Below are positions 24,893-40,500 of a stretch of DNA of 64,000 nt, piece by piece. Each line of letters opens with the position of its first letter. The stretch's first letter is position 1. The stretch comes from Glandiceps talaboti. Taxonomy: Eukaryota; Hemichordata; Enteropneusta; Spengelidae. The stretch is from the NCBI RefSeq assembly GCF_964340395.1, contig NC_135558.1, positions 8,562,001 to 8,626,000 on the forward strand. The letters run 5' to 3'. Both the position numbers and the translations under genes were made by a program. The notes under the pieces are model-generated. The model searched no databases. It saw only the letters and a program-made list of their open reading frames with translations, and had not been told where the DNA came from.

Positions 24893-25654
24893 ATTGTATT
24901 TAGGTGTCCTAGTGTGAAGCCAATCAGTACTCTAATGATTGGTCAAGTTTAGTTCATATTAGTTCCATAAGGTTAACCTGTGATCCTTTGATATGAAGAA
25001 TAAAATTCGGCTGTACTTACTTACCTGGGGCATATTTTGTTGTTCGAATAGATCGACCGTTTGGAATGTGAACATTGATGGTACCCCGTACGCGGCAACC
25101 ATTTCCAGAAAATATCCGATATTTTCCATCTGTAAAAGAATAAACGGACGCTACTTAATTAAACATATACTAGAAAGTAAAACATGGTATTTACCAAGCT
25201 TGACGTTATAGGAACAAATCAATACTTATTCTTCAAAATTACTTCTGTCCATTGTTGATACTTTGATAATTACATCAATTTGTTGGTATACTAATATTTA
25301 TAAGGGGAGAGTTCCACGCTTCTTCAAGATGAGTTTATTATAGATTTTTATTTGAATCTAATAAATCGTGCAGTGGATTATACGCTAGACACTACGAATA
25401 ATTGATCTTTTCTCACCAGCGGACAATTACATATACCAAGGCCAAGATTGAAGTTAGGGACCTGGTCCAACGTCAAACATCGAACGAAATATTATAATTA
25501 TAGTAATAATAACAATTACTTAATTCATCATGAGAAACATGCAGTTTCTTTTGAATTTGACAGGAACTACATATTACATAGATTCCATTTACACAAATAA
25601 TAAATCCGTGTAAAGTAGATATTACAATACATACAAATAAATAAATACACATAA

Positions 25655-25945
25655 TTTGTACTGTATTGAGGACGAGTACCATTTCTTAGCAATTTGTCCG
25701 CTTTACGAGGACCTTCGTAAAGAAATGTTACCAAGGTGGTTTTGTTTAAACCCTTCCTATGATAAGTTCATTTCACTTTTGAATTCAGATAATATAACTT
25801 ATCTAAATAATTTAGCTTCATTTATTTATTTTGCAATGAAAAATAGAGAGGAATCTCCCTCTATGAACTGAAACGCTTGTATTACTGTTTGCTCTTTGGG
25901 CCTGTGGCCTTATTGTTATGAAATAAACTGATTGATTGATTGAAA
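25655..25945 (+). mobile_element. 3' end of a non-LTR retrotransposon with (GATT)n tail
   Basis: The open frame reads EDEYHFLAICPLYEDLRKEM and later NLASFIYFAMKNREE. This is the conserved C-terminal end of many LINE reverse transcriptases: the Cys/His region after the RT domain, then the FIYFA motif and a stop. After the TGA at 25869 come a CTTTGGGCCTGTGGCCTTATT hairpin-like 3' UTR, AATAAA and a (GATT)n tail. The element is heavily 5'-truncated. Confidence 0.85.
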
Positions 25946-26813
25946 TAAATACATTTAGCAGTGATTGTGTGTTATTAAAGAGTTGAACCGATCTTGGCAC
26001 GAAACTGAACTTAAACCTGTTTGTATGTACATATATCTTCACACAACATCACTTTACCTGTTTAAAGGCCATTTTGCTTGAATTAATCTTCTTAACTGAT
26101 CCTGGCTGTATAGTGTTTGCCAAGCTATAAATGAAGGTATGTACAGTAGTTGATTATACAATTGCACGCTACTTCTCCTTGTTATCAATATTGAAACAGC
26201 AAGTGCAAGATAATTCATCGAACAATTTGAACTTCAGCTTCAGTCTGTATGTATACTATTTAGGATATGAGTCTTAATTCAAATCAAAGAAAGAAGGCCT
26301 AGGGCTGTTGTAGATAACGAGTAACATATAAATATAAAATTTTAGAGTTCAGTTACCTTACAACGATAGACTTATACATTTGCATTTTTACAAACTTGTT
26401 TTTTAAATGCATCTTATACAGAATAAAACTGAGTTGTATTACTTCCATATACTTACTGACAAAGTTCAACACCGTCTTTTATGGCCTCGTGAAAGTTCTC
26501 TTCTCCAATGTCTTGTACGGATAGAGGACGTCCTGTACATCTCTCTATCCACTTTCGAATATCCTTTTCTGTCTCAATATCATACCTATCTCGTTTCTAA
26601 AATTAAAAAAATTAATAATCCAGGGTTGTCAGCTTGAGTACTTCTTTGTATTTGTCCATCTACTTTCTTAGTCAATTTAGTGTGATTGGCACATAAGGAT
26701 CATTTACCATGGTGTAATGATGTCACTTTAATCAATAGACGGCCATTTGAACTCTCACCCACTCGTGGTTGTCAATGGAACTCTTCTTTTCTATCGTTAG
26801 ATGGGGGGGGGAG

Positions 26814-26978
<165 letters not shown>

Positions 26979-26979
26979 C

Positions 26980-29900
26980 TACATCGCCTCTTTCAATGCA
27001 ATGCAACTATATACTGTATAAAACACATACATTCTCCGGCACTGCGACGTCATTGCGTCGACTGCCACACCTAAATAACCCCAGTGACCTTATTTAACTG
27101 CATTGTCGACACATTTGATTTAATCCTTTGGTTATATCTCTTTACTTATTCTGTGTTATTATATACTTTGTTCGATTACTTCAATCACGCAAAGGACAAC
27201 ATGTAATGTAACAGTTTAGTTTGCATTGAAAAAAATACTCAGACTGTCATATAATTGAATACATGTTGCTAATACGTATCATGTCGATGTCAAGTTGAAC
27301 TGCCCTAAATCGTCTGAGGGCAAAGGAGGACAGACGTAGCTAGCACGCCACCATTGCAGGTGTCAAAGCCCTGCGACGTCTGCTTTGTCCTCGTCGCAGC
27401 CTTAGTACAAAACCCTCTATTAATATATTCATTTCTGCTGGTATAGTGTATATGGCATTGTGTCTGGTTATCACCCTATTGCTGTTTACTTTAAATACAT
27501 CTGTTAAATTACAGGGCGTGTCCCTGTATTACATTATTATTTTTTTCTGTTTGTGAAATTTGTATAGATATTTTACAAAACGGCCGAACGATAAACCTAT
27601 ATACTATTCCCAGAATCAAGCACAAGTCAATAATTTCTCACACATCAGATTATAAACGTCACCATGGTAGATATATATTGCACATCATTGTCTTCGATTT
27701 AAAATGGCCTTCCCCAAATAAAAAAATATTTTGTGAAATAAACCTCACAAATGAATTAACATTAGAGATTTAAGAATAAAACACAACTAAATGATTACTA
27801 ACAAACTGAGTTAATTTTGTCATACATGATAATTACCTGAAATTATCTGAGAGATAGTATTCCATTCCAAGGAGCACAATTGAAACGTTTAAGCTTTAAG
27901 TCATAACGTTGTCCATAGACGATGCTTTGCCTACTGGTATTCAATATTCTCTGATGTATGAACGGATGATAGGGAAACCTAATCATATTAACTAGTAGTA
28001 TATATTTTGAACGATTTCAATCACTACATGTAGACTTCTCAACAAAAGTTAATTCCACCAATCAACACTGCGATAAATATATCAGATATTTCCAATATAT
28101 TAACGCCGGACAGTCACCCACACTATTAGTTTGCGAAATTAATTTTCGTTGAATATTGACATTAGAAATGAAATTATATTTTTCCAATATCGTAAAAGGG
28201 TATTAAGGGAAAGTGTACTAATATCACTATAATCACTGGAGCTGTGTTACTAGATTGTATTGATGCATGTAATGTTTGTGAGAATTGGCATGAATGTCGT
28301 TATTGTGGGACTTTATTCAACATCATAAACATAATCCTAGATCCTCTGTGCTTTGAATAGAGGGTATAGCCAGGGAAAGATAGCCAGTATGATGTTTCCA
28401 ACGATACCAGATTATTTAAACTAAATATAAAACCATGTTTAGCTTATTGAATATTATAACACCGGGCTTACCTTTGCGTCGAGTTCAGCTGTCAAGCCAA
28501 ATCCACTTGGTCGCGTTGCCATGGTTAATGTGATTAAGATAGATATTGGAATAACTTTGGGAAAATCGGTTGATTGGGAGTGTCTAGTCAATGTAAGAGT
28601 CAGCAGCAATATGGACCTGTAGAGCTATGTACTTTACATATACCTAGACCTTTGGGTGACAGAAAGCCTGTTGATTGCATAGAAATCTACACCACTGACA
28701 GATGGTTTATGCAAATAGATTATAGGGTCATTCGGGGTCAGTACTCCAAACGCATGCTTTGTGAGAGTTAACAATGCATTGCTAACTTGCCAATCGACTC
28801 TTCAAAGCATGTCAAAGGAAAGGAACCTATCTACTTATCATTGTTTTAGTATCCCACAAGGAGCATAAGCCGAGCGTATATTTTTTTTCGTAGGTGGGGA
28901 GGAACAATTTTGCTGCGTATCAAAAAGCACATTCGACTAACTGCGTATCAAAGGGCATTCAACATACTCCGTATCAAAGGGCATTCAACTTTAATGATAA
29001 TACGGCCACCATTCATTTATTATTGCCAAATTTCTGAAAATAAGACCACTTAGGAAGACATTTAGAGGTATACAATATCAAACCATATACACGATTTAAA
29101 ATCACACAATACATGAATATGGTATTAAAATACCAGAATTGAAACAATTTTACTATGCAGTACATATTATCTGCCTATGAAATGTATTTTGTTGTGGCAA
29201 AGCTGCAAGATATTTTGCAGATGTGCATTTGGTAAATGACTTTTCTTGAAGTTTAATATGGTTCCAAATAATCACAAATAAAGAGGAAAAAGAAATTGAA
29301 ATGGCATTATGAGTAGGCGGGACAGCTTACTTTTATCCCTGGCCCTAGGCCAGTCCCCTTGTTTTGATAAGTAGCCATGTCCACACCCAGCTTCCACTAT
29401 AAGTATTTCGAGGTCGAAACCTGACCACCCTACATAAAGGCCTGTCTACAATAAATACCCACAGACTTTAATATTAATATTGAAAATTTTCACCAGTTTA
29501 TTTCAATGATATCACATAATCTTCCATACGTACCTCTCATAAACATCACATTTCCAACAATCGTAAATGACCAATGAAATGTATGACCTGCCAAATTACA
29601 TATTGATGGCTGCTCCAACTGTACACACACAAATTTTGTCTGATGTTCACCTAGCATATACTGACAAGAGTACCACCAGCACGAAGGTACACAGTGTGAG
29701 GAGACTGATTTACACTTCTGTAACTTCTCTACACTTACTGGTACATAGTAGAGAGTACCAATAAGTAGGTATGCTGTCATACAACCGAAGGAAAGAAGGG
29801 GGTTGTAACTTCGGTATAACATCACCCATCTTCTGGTGTTACATTGATGGGAAATTTGCATGTGTACTGATGGAATATTTATGGCAGCTGACATATTTCT

Positions 29901-32900
29901 ATATCTCCCTGGTGCTATACTTTTCAGTACAACAAAGGCAATTGTCGTTTTAGTACTCACAAAATCTCAAATAAAATAAATTTTTCAAGCAGAATCTTAA
30001 CATAAGTTTTACATTTTCATTGTTAAGTTCATCTGTACTTTCTTTTTCTTGTTGTGATGTCAACCTCTTCAGTACCAAACAATATTTCCTTTCCAACTAT
30101 GTTCTTACATATGAAAAGATTCACGTAATTTTTTTAAATGTTAAATTACAAGAATTTCATCCTTTCAGAACTACAGGATTTTTATTTCATTAAAGAGGAA
30201 ATGATTGGTACTGGAGAAATTAGCACACTTTTTCCCTTCAATGTAAAATTTCTTAGAAAACAAATATGTTAGGTCATAATACCAGCTTTTTTGTTTGTAA
30301 ATGATTTCTGTAATTGAACTAATTGTAATATACATAGTAGCCTTGTACGAGACAAATCCTATAAATCATATATATATATATATATATTAAATATATCAGT
30401 TGTCCACAATCTATGTACATGCACTGATTTAACCTCTAATGAACACAAGGCTACACTGTACAGTACAACGTTCCAATAATGTTGTAAGCATTATTCCGCA
30501 AGTAGATGGCAAACATGATTGCACATGACTTTTACATAACATTTGTATCACTGCTGCATGCTGTCAAAAGCACTGTGATATTGGTCTCACTTTAAATAGC
30601 TGCCTTATATCCCATATTCAAATGTTTAGTACTGCACTGAGTGGTGTTCTTCCTTTCATTACATGATTCTAAAACTTCTCTCGTTTTCCTATAATTTGTC
30701 CAGAACCATCACGAAATATAACATGACAAATATGCATATAGATTCAATAAGATTTCACTATAACAAATTTCAAGCATTTACTTTATCTCCATCAGATCAT
30801 CTCTTCACACACACACACACACACTCTCTCTCTTTCATAATATCAAAATATATCTAAATATATTCCCCGGCCAGATGTTTTGTTACACAAATCAAATATA
30901 GACAATGTGAGAAAAACAGTAAGTGATACACAATAAAAACAATGGCTTTATGATTAAAGTAAGTTTTTGTGCATTCCACAAGTACTGAGTTTGTTGCATT
31001 ATGTGCAAATAGTTCAGCTGGAGGATTTAGTATATGGAAGACCCACAGTGATATATTGATCTTTGAAAGAACTTAATTTATACCCTCACCATACATTCAG
31101 AATATATACTTTATTATCACAGCTTAGCATCATGTGAATCACATTATATAAAGTCAACTTTGTATATTCCATTAAATATAGCTATGAACATACACACATC
31201 TAATACTAGTTGAAAACTTAGAACTTACATTAAACAGAACATAAAGTTCAAAATATTTTGGAGTTTTCCCTGTACTTGATTAAGATGAAGCTGTAAACGT
31301 TAAAGTGGAAATTTCTAATCTATCATCTCCGGAAAATGGCAACCATCATAAATATCATATAGATGTATGGAAGATCTTAAAAAAACAGCTGAAAGGTTGG
31401 TGGTATGAAAAATGCTGCTTGTTATTCCCTAGATTTCAGTTCAGGTAATGCCATCTCCATCACATATAGATTAGAAGATTATGTCAAATGAAAGTTCACA
31501 GGTCATTGTCAAACTGTGTACAGAAGAAGTAAATGTTCATTCTAAACGCATACAAAGAAAATTAGTACCTGAAATACAATCGATACAAACTTCTAGGCAT
31601 GTTTGAGTCTCTCCATCGTTTATTATTGTGAATCTATCTGTTGACAAAGGATGAAGTGCTCAGTCAAAAGTTTCAGATAATAGTTTTCTTTGTGTGTTTG
31701 GAAAACTGCTGAAATAAGTTACAAAAAGACGAAGAAATAAATATCAAAACTACAAAACTAAAGTAAAATTTCAAAACCATGTTTGCATTGGCATTGCTTT
31801 ACACAATATATCAATCTTTCAAAATAATTACATGTATATCTCAGCCTACAATTATTTAATGTCCAAAGAAGACAAAAGCAATGAGTAAACCAGTACTGTA
31901 ACAAATTAGACATTGATTCAAGGAAGAAATACTGCAACTGAGTTGCTTGTAGAACACTGTAATAGCTAGCTTCTCAGGATGGAAAACAATTTGATTATTC
32001 ATTCTGTTCAGGGCATCAATATTGCTATAGATGGTTGAATGTTCCTGCCCTCCTTTGGAGATAGAATTGCAAAAAACACTGGGTTTGGAGTGAGGGATTA
32101 TTGCATAGACTTAAGAATGGAGGGTGATTGATAGTGGGACGGATTACAGGTTAGTCTTCATGAGAAGCTATAGCAGCAGGGATGTAGTTTATTTTATAAG
32201 TAGCCCGCCTGTAAAATATGAAAAGTAGGCTGTAATATCTAGAACGGGACTCATAAATCTGCCCAATGATGGAAATATAATGTTTGAAAGTCCTCTGCAA
32301 AACATTTTAGATTAGATTGTTGGTTTGGCAGGCTACTAGCCCTAAGCTACATCCCTGACAACAGGTTCATACTGAAATACAATTTGTACAAACTAGGTTT
32401 ACTCTAAAATTTCAGCCTGGTCAAGAACATGCATATGTTATATGTATATGATGGCCATATAATTGCTACACATCACATGCTAGGGGGACAATATCCTGAT
32501 ATGTTGCCTGATCAAGGCGTGGAATGCTTGATCAAAATATCAATAATGCCCGCAGAGTTCCTCCATATTCGTTTTATGATAAAGTAGGAGTAAAATTTGG
32601 GCATGAAAAATAGTTTTCTCACTGATCTGAAATGTGAGGTACAATGACCTCCCATGTACTCCAATTTTTCTGTAATGAAATTAAACCCCAAGTTGTCTGT
32701 CTTGCGCTGGTCCCTAAATGACAACCTGTCATTTATCACTAGCCCCAAATTCAACTGATGTTGCTGTTTGTTAATTACATGACCATCATATACCAAACAG
32801 AGCATTTTTACACATGTTTTATCAACACATTGATATTGGTTAGCCTATGGTCAAAAGGGCCACCCTGTTACTGCAGAAAATAACATCTCAGCAATTAGCA

Positions 32901-34500
32901 CTTTGTAAATGTTTACATATATACATGTAATTATAACTTAAAAGACTGAGTAAATTACAGCTTCATATTAAACAAGTACAGGTACACTATCTGAAGACCA
33001 TCATATCATGAACTGTTTGGGCTTTACCATTACATGAAGGAGTGCCATGCAATTCCATTATCTTTTTATAAACAAGCATCACTCACAATCTTGCTGGCAA
33101 AATATACATCGTTACATGTGTGCTAGTGAATACTTGAATTCGTTTGTGCATGTACTAGTGGTATTTTCACTGCAACACTGAGAGAACATTACTGCATACA
33201 GGTATGCAATTGAGAATTGTTCGCTAAATGTTCATGAACATAAGCAGAGGCTATAGATGTTATATCAGCATAACATAGATTAATTTGGATTTATTCCATC
33301 TTGGAGAAATTTGCATACTAGTATGTGATGGACACTAATTTATTACTGCCATAAGATAAACCTTAGAAATCTGTCACTGCCAGAAAATCACAACGAGTTG
33401 GCTACCATGGGACACTTTAATCAGAATGTTATGTAAGTGACAACCATTTATGGTTAGCATACATTTCCATTATATTTCAGGTATGCATAAATCTGGAATG
33501 ATTCGCTCTAACAAAACACCTCAAAGTTGTGGAATGTTCAAGTGTTGGAAATACATGTTTGTGTGCATAGATATAAAATAAGTGTAATTTTCTATGATTT
33601 GGAAAGTTTACATGTAAATGTATCATCCCTTGAAGGAAGACCTTGTATACTAGTCTCAGTTACTCAGACTCTTGTGATTGGGGGCTAAACACATCTAGCA
33701 AGTGTCTGGGGCATTACATTGCCATCTATTGTAAGGAGCAACATGGCCTCTGTTGAGATCTGTAATAGTCACTGATTTGGACAAAAATTAGTTGATTTTC
33801 ATTAACTCTGCATATCAGAAATCACAATATAAACTTTTTGAAAATCGTCTTTTTTAGAGTAATGCCCACGGTTCTTTGCAGGGCAAACAGAGAGTCTGGG
33901 TAACCAAGACTACCTGTTTACCAGAATGGCAAATGTGATCATTTGATGATCACATTTATGGGTGGTGCTGCTTCCATGGTGTTACCTCAAGTTCAGTTGC
34001 ATTATCCCATTTTTACACTGATAGTCAAGCATTGGCATATTTCGTCTTTTACTTTTTTTTCAGAGATCTTTTAAAAATCTAAAACCTTGGGCAGTGAAAT
34101 AAACTCTTAAAAAAATAAAAATGGTCTTTATAAAATCTTTTTTAAAACTTACAACTTACTTCTCTTTAAAATATTCCTGGCAATCTATATTTCTTTGAAA
34201 TCGTTTGAAATGGATTACACACACTAGTTTTTCTCAGGATTTAACTGCATTTTCTCTGTACTTTTCATAAAGTGTTTATCACTACCTACATTTGTACAAT
34301 TTAAACTCTGGATATTATTACTGAACTTGATTGTAGGACAGCACCATTATGGTGATATTAGAATGTATTACATGTAATATATATGCCAGCACCATTAAAA
34401 TGAGCTTACAATAGCACTCTGACATGTATGGATACAAAGCCCTGACCTTTCACCATAAAATCCTCTCAGTAGGGACCTCAATGATGATCTTCAAACACAA
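26980..34500. other. Gene-free or 3'-UTR region downstream of the TRAF2-like gene
   Basis: No exon with recognisable homology. Minor items: three roughly 35-bp tandem units (GCGTATCAAAGGGCATTCAAC) at 28917-28995, an (AT)n at 30369-30388, (AC)n(TC)n at 30808-30834, and a MITE fragment at 31625-31680. Part of 33-34.5 kb is probably the long 3' UTR of the minus-strand TRAF2-like gene; its poly(A) site is not resolved. Confidence 0.5.
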
Positions 34501-34506
34501 ACCCCT

Positions 34507-37500
34507 CTATCCAAGGTCAGAGGTGTCAACAATGACCTTAAGAAACATCACATCATCTTTGACATAAGCATGTCTGCTACTATCCAGCTGACTGATTGAC
34601 ATGAACAGTGGACATCCAGAGGTGATGTTCATATCATTGGTTGGTCTCTTGAAGGAACTGGATGTCGGATCAGGACGAAATGCATCAATCACATGTTCTC
34701 GGTTGTTCTGGTCCAATAACATGAAAGTCACCTGAAAAGTTAACACGATAATAAATAGTAAGTGCTAATTTTATGATTGACGTCACATGTAAAGGCTCAT
34801 CATTATGTTGGTAAACATTTTCAGTGATTCCTGACATGTTGAGTTTCATCTAATTCTGGTTTTGTACTTGCTTTTCATTGTAAAATATATTGCGCCTTCT
34901 TGCTAAGAATAGAGAAAGATACATTTTGGTTGTTATCAATAGAGAGTTAATCATTATGTGTACTAAGATGTACGACAATTCTTACCTTCTGTCTGAATGG
35001 CCATCTAAGGAGAGCATCAGAGGGTCCCTTCATGATGACAAAGAAGAGAGATACATGGTTGTCTTTACCCATTCCATCGCCATTTAGATAGATCCGGGCA
35101 CACATCTTGTAACCATAACGACTGGTGTAGAAACATGGTGAGTAGATTGATGTGATTCTTCCAGACAGAGCGTCTTGTCGCTTCTTATTAAAGTTGCTTA
35201 TCTTCCAAACCAGCACCCCATCATAGGATGCCATTTCCAAAGACTGGATACGCAGGTCTTGTTCTGCCAAGGTGACATCCTTAAGTGCAATTATGCGATC
35301 CTGGGCTTTGATCTTTCTCTCCAGTGATTCCAGCAACTCTCTGTCTTGCCTTCTCTGTCTTTCCAGGATCTGTACCTCTTGTGCACCTCTTTCAGTTTGA
35401 CTATTTAGCACTGCAACAATACCTTTGATAAATAAAACCATACAAAAACAATTGTAGAGTTTGAATGTGTTATTGATAATTCATATATCATAATACTAGT
35501 AGTAATAGTATTAGGCATTCAGTACAGCTGGGATGACTTCACATGTAAATTTAAATGAAAACATACATAAATTGTAATCAGAACTAGTACATATAAATAA
35601 TACTAGTAGTTACTGTTCATTTAACACCACTGAATAGTTATAAAACTTAAAATTGGTAATATGTATACCTTCATATGTTGTCACTTTGGTTTCAAGTGTG
35701 CTAATCCTATTTTTCAATTCCTTTGAGCGTGGCTCCAGTTTCACAGACTGATTGATTGATCCTTTTTCTTCCTTCACCCTGCCTGCAGAGTTGTGTGTAG
35801 CAACAGATTTCTGAATCCCATTCTGAAGATCTCTAATACGTCTTTGTAGCAAGTCAATATGTTCCTGGTTGCATTGTTTTTGCCTTACCTGACAAGGTTA
35901 ATGAAAATAATATAATTAATGAAGTTTACACCTAATAATATAGGGATAGACACTTGAATGGAATTTCCATTTATAAAAGTTTCTGCAGTAAATCATGACT
36001 GTTCACTATAAATATCGCTACCATTCAGTTAAGAATTATATGAGCACCAATCTGATTAAAACTCCATGAAGTGTACACCTCGCGATTTTGCCTTTTTTTG
36101 TCTATTACGTTTATTGGCTTTTGTTCTTTTGTAAGCGCTCATTACATACATCTGACACAATACCATAGATTTTCCAAAGCCACACAAGAGTGCGGAGTGA
36201 ATTCCCTCAACCAATGAAAATGCGTAATATGTTGAAACATACAGGTACAGTACTTCGAGTGCTCTGTTCAAAAAGAGCACGAGTACAGAAGATTGGGCTC
36301 AGGAAAACCTATGGTATTGTGTATGTAACAAGCGCTCACAAAAGAACAAACAGTACACGTAACAACAGCAACTGTTTTGATCATTCCAAGGCGTCAGTTC
36401 GGAAGAGATTGCGTGTCACCTGATTTTCCATTTCTTTAGTGTTTTAGAATGTTCACTTCACACAGGGAAGTGTCCAGCTTTTTTCTGTCATTTGTTGTTC
36501 TTTTACAACATGCTGCAAAAGTTGACACATTATAATGGGAACTTCCCAGTCACCAACAATAGAAAACACAATACAGAAGACAGAAAAACCTTTCAGAAAA
36601 TGCATGGGTTGATGGTGTAAATTTTATTCATTGTTGGGAAACAATAACTTGAAAATATGTCACCCTTCAATGCTTACTTTTGTGCATCTCCCCCTTAAAA
36701 AAGTTCAGGAATAAATTTTTTATCTTCACTGATTAATATATGTTATTGCATATAATATTTTCTTACCATTTCGTCACAACCAACACTCTCAACTTTCTTC
36801 TTACAGTCCCCCCTAACAGCATCAATATGATCACCATACTGAAGACAAAGAAACAAGCATTATACACCTGTAATATTACCAGACTTGGAAAATTAATATT
36901 AAAGTACCATCATAAATGCATGTGATATTAAACTACATTCACAAACACATGTACATGCGAGTGGAATTATACACAATCATATCAAACCAGGCTATAAAAA
37001 CTTATATCCATTCAAATTTAATGATTTCATTATTGGTATAGCAGCTGAAATTGACGAACACTGTGGATTTCAAATCTTGCAAGCTAAATGATAACGTCAA
37101 AGTTCATGAAATACATCAGTTTTAATACTAAATGTGTGGTTTTGGCATCAGCTGAACTCATGCATAAACCAAGAACATCTCAAAAATGTCCAAAATTGTG
37201 TAAGGCCAAAGCTAATGTAAAATGTTATTTGAAAGCATATGACAGTCAAAAAAAAAGTCATACCATATGTATATCAATAACTACATAAAGTGCAATAGTG
37301 TGTATGTGTGTTTGTAAGACAGAGACAGACACAGAGATGGAAACAGACAGACAGACAGACAGACAAGACAGACAGACAGACAGACAGACAGACATACATA
37401 CATACACACACACACACACATACACATACATACACGAAAACTAGCTATGCATCTGTAGCTTGGTTGTAATTGTCACCATTTACTAATATTTGCACGTATT

Positions 37501-40500
37501 ACTTTTAAAAGGGAGTGATGTGACTAAATAAAACTGAAATTTTCATTAATTTTTGATAAAAAGACAGTGCCACAAACATAAATATATAGTATACACATGA
37601 ATTTATTAACGTAGCATATTACAGATACTGCTGCACCTACCTCTTCTCTCGGGATGTTCTTCTTTCCACAGAAAGGACAAGTTATTAGAAATTTAGGACA
37701 TTTATCATGATGGGCCTACAAAATTTAATATCAATTCATTTCAATGAGAAAATGGCATGATTACATGTACAAAACAGCTGACTTTGATAATAGTTACTAA
37801 AACACTTGAAGCACTGAACATCAAGTCTAGTTAGTGTTACAGTAGTACATCTTCAATCAATTATGTATGCTACAGTGTTTAATTAAATATACACAAATGC
37901 CCATGCTATTTGAGCTATATTCACAACTACAGTTTTGGTACAAAGCATGAAATCTAAACAGATTTTGCTGAATTTTCCCCTGTTATCATATGCATACAAG
38001 ATACACATATAAAATTAATGTACAAGAGTGTCTGAAAACACATAACTAGTGGACACAAAGACAAATACTGATGTATCAGGGGCATCCCATGGTTTTTAGT
38101 CACATGGGCCCGGTCATCTTTAATTTAAAAATCACATGAAAATACATGTGTATGTATATGAAATGTAAATACCTATAACATATTTAAAGACTTATTAGTT
38201 CAACGACTTGGAACAGTACACATGCTACAGGGACTTTCTACACATAAAATATTTCCTTACCCTCAATTCTTTCCAAATGACATCTTCAGCACAATATTCA
38301 CACTGTACAACTTTCATAGCACACTGAGTGTCAAAATGGTTGGCAAGATTTCTTCTCAGTATTCTCTGATCACATCCTCTTTTGATACACGCTATCACTT
38401 CATAGTTACACACTTGTACATGGTCCTAGGACAGTTTATATGGATATGTTATGTCAAATTATAGAAGAATTGACTAAAATGGATAAGTCCACTTTTTTCT
38501 TGACTTGCAATCTATTGAATTTTTAAACTCTCTTACATTTGACTGATACCATAATTTTTTTTTCATTTCTTATTCTAAGGAGGATATTGAGACATGTATA
38601 GAGTAGACTACCTGTATTCTCAGACACATTTTTAGTACATTTTTTCTGTGCCATTTACATGCTGATCTTCAACAAAGGTTTTACATGTTAGTATATAAAT
38701 GTTTACCTAAATACGTAAAAATATACAGTATTCATTTCACTATTACTATTTACTTTCATCAATATTGGTTGATTCAGAAGGGATTTTATTCTTAACTATC
38801 TCAGTATCACAGACTGCTTAGTCATAGATATAGTACTAAATGTACTAATTACAACATAAAGTGTGCTTGGGGTTGAGTATTTTCAAGAATTTTTAAATAC
38901 ATTAGTGAACATAACATTTACAAATTATACAAAACATTATTAGTTCTGAATATGTAAAAGCTTATATAAAAATAGTTTATCAAAACTTAACACTGATGAA
39001 AAAGAGATAATATGATAGATAATCATATCTGATAAGCACGTTTACATGTAATTAGTGAAATCAATTAAGGCCTTAATATATGTACATGTACTCTTGTGAA
39101 TGGTTACTGTGTTTTTCTCATTTTATATCAAATGAGCAAAGTGGAAACGATTTGTGAAAATGGCCAGTCAGCAAAACAGTGCATGTAAAAATACAAGAAA
39201 GTATGTGCAAATGAAATGGGTAAGAACTAATTCAGGGACACTAAAACTTCACATCATCAAAATACAGAATATATGTACATAAATACAGTCCAATCAGTAA
39301 ACACCAACACCGCACACATATTTCACTTACTCAGATAGGCTGCTTGCGTACTTTAAAAGCGATTAAACTAGAAACAGCAAAAGAAAAACAAATAATATTG
39401 TGAAAGCCAGAAGAGAAATTTGCCATATTAACAAATGTGTGTAAAATATGCTTATACAAGCTGTGAAACTTAGTCTAGGTGAGCAGTACAGAACATGCAA
39501 TCATGTACATCAATTTTAAGCAGCACAGTCTGTACCTGAAGTCTGCTGTCAATATAAAACAATTGAAAGTTTTTGGTGATGAGTAGGGAAGTATTGTGCA
39601 GATTATCATGTTAACACTGCATCATACATGCATATAGATGTAAGCTTAATACAAATACATGCAAGATTACTACATGTACCTGTACTTTGGTCAAAATCTG
39701 TTACTATTTCATATTATCACATTCATACTTCCTATTATTGATAAGAGTGGACTTGCTATTATAACCGACAAATTCAAATAACATGTAAACAAGTTTACAT
39801 CATACATGTATACTTTGTAATGTTTACAGTGTAGGAAAGTCATTAGATTTCGATTTACCTCATAATCTTTAAATTTTCCTCTCCAATCACATCCATCATT
39901 AATACACTTCACTGTAACAGATCTCAACTCACGCTGGATGGCCTTGTCTGGAAAGCACTATAGATATACCATACATGTACATTTTACTTTTAGATTGTAT
40001 GAAACAAATAATTTGGAATACAAACTTGGAAATTTTGCCACAATGATGGCATTGTAAATTATAACATGTACATGTAGTGTCACAATATGCACTTTCTTAA
40101 TAGTTTCTGAGTGACTATTATGTAATTTCTAAAAAGTATTTTTATCTACTTGCCCAACTACCCCTGTTATCTTTATCATATACATCATCATTTGGTTGTT
40201 GCTATGGGATGGTCTTGTTGCTATGAAAACCTATAATAGAGTTTTTGTAATAATTTTGCAAGATTGTCATCTCAGGTCCACCTAGCAAGATTGATTTTGG
40301 TGTTCATGTCTACACCAATTACCGAGGCAATTGGTCTGGTGGTTTTGACTTTTAAGTCATTTTCAAACACACACAGAGACAGACACACACTTCGGCATGT
40401 CTACTAGCACTACTCAATCGCAGTTCAGTAGTGCTACACATTATGCCATAAAATACAACTATACTTGAGTCGTCGACATATGATATCTGTTTGTCACTAC

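Noticed and set aside
29490-29960. 156-codon minus-strand open frame
   Set aside because: No recognisable motif, no splice context linking it to neighbours, and competing frames of similar length on the other strand; most likely chance.
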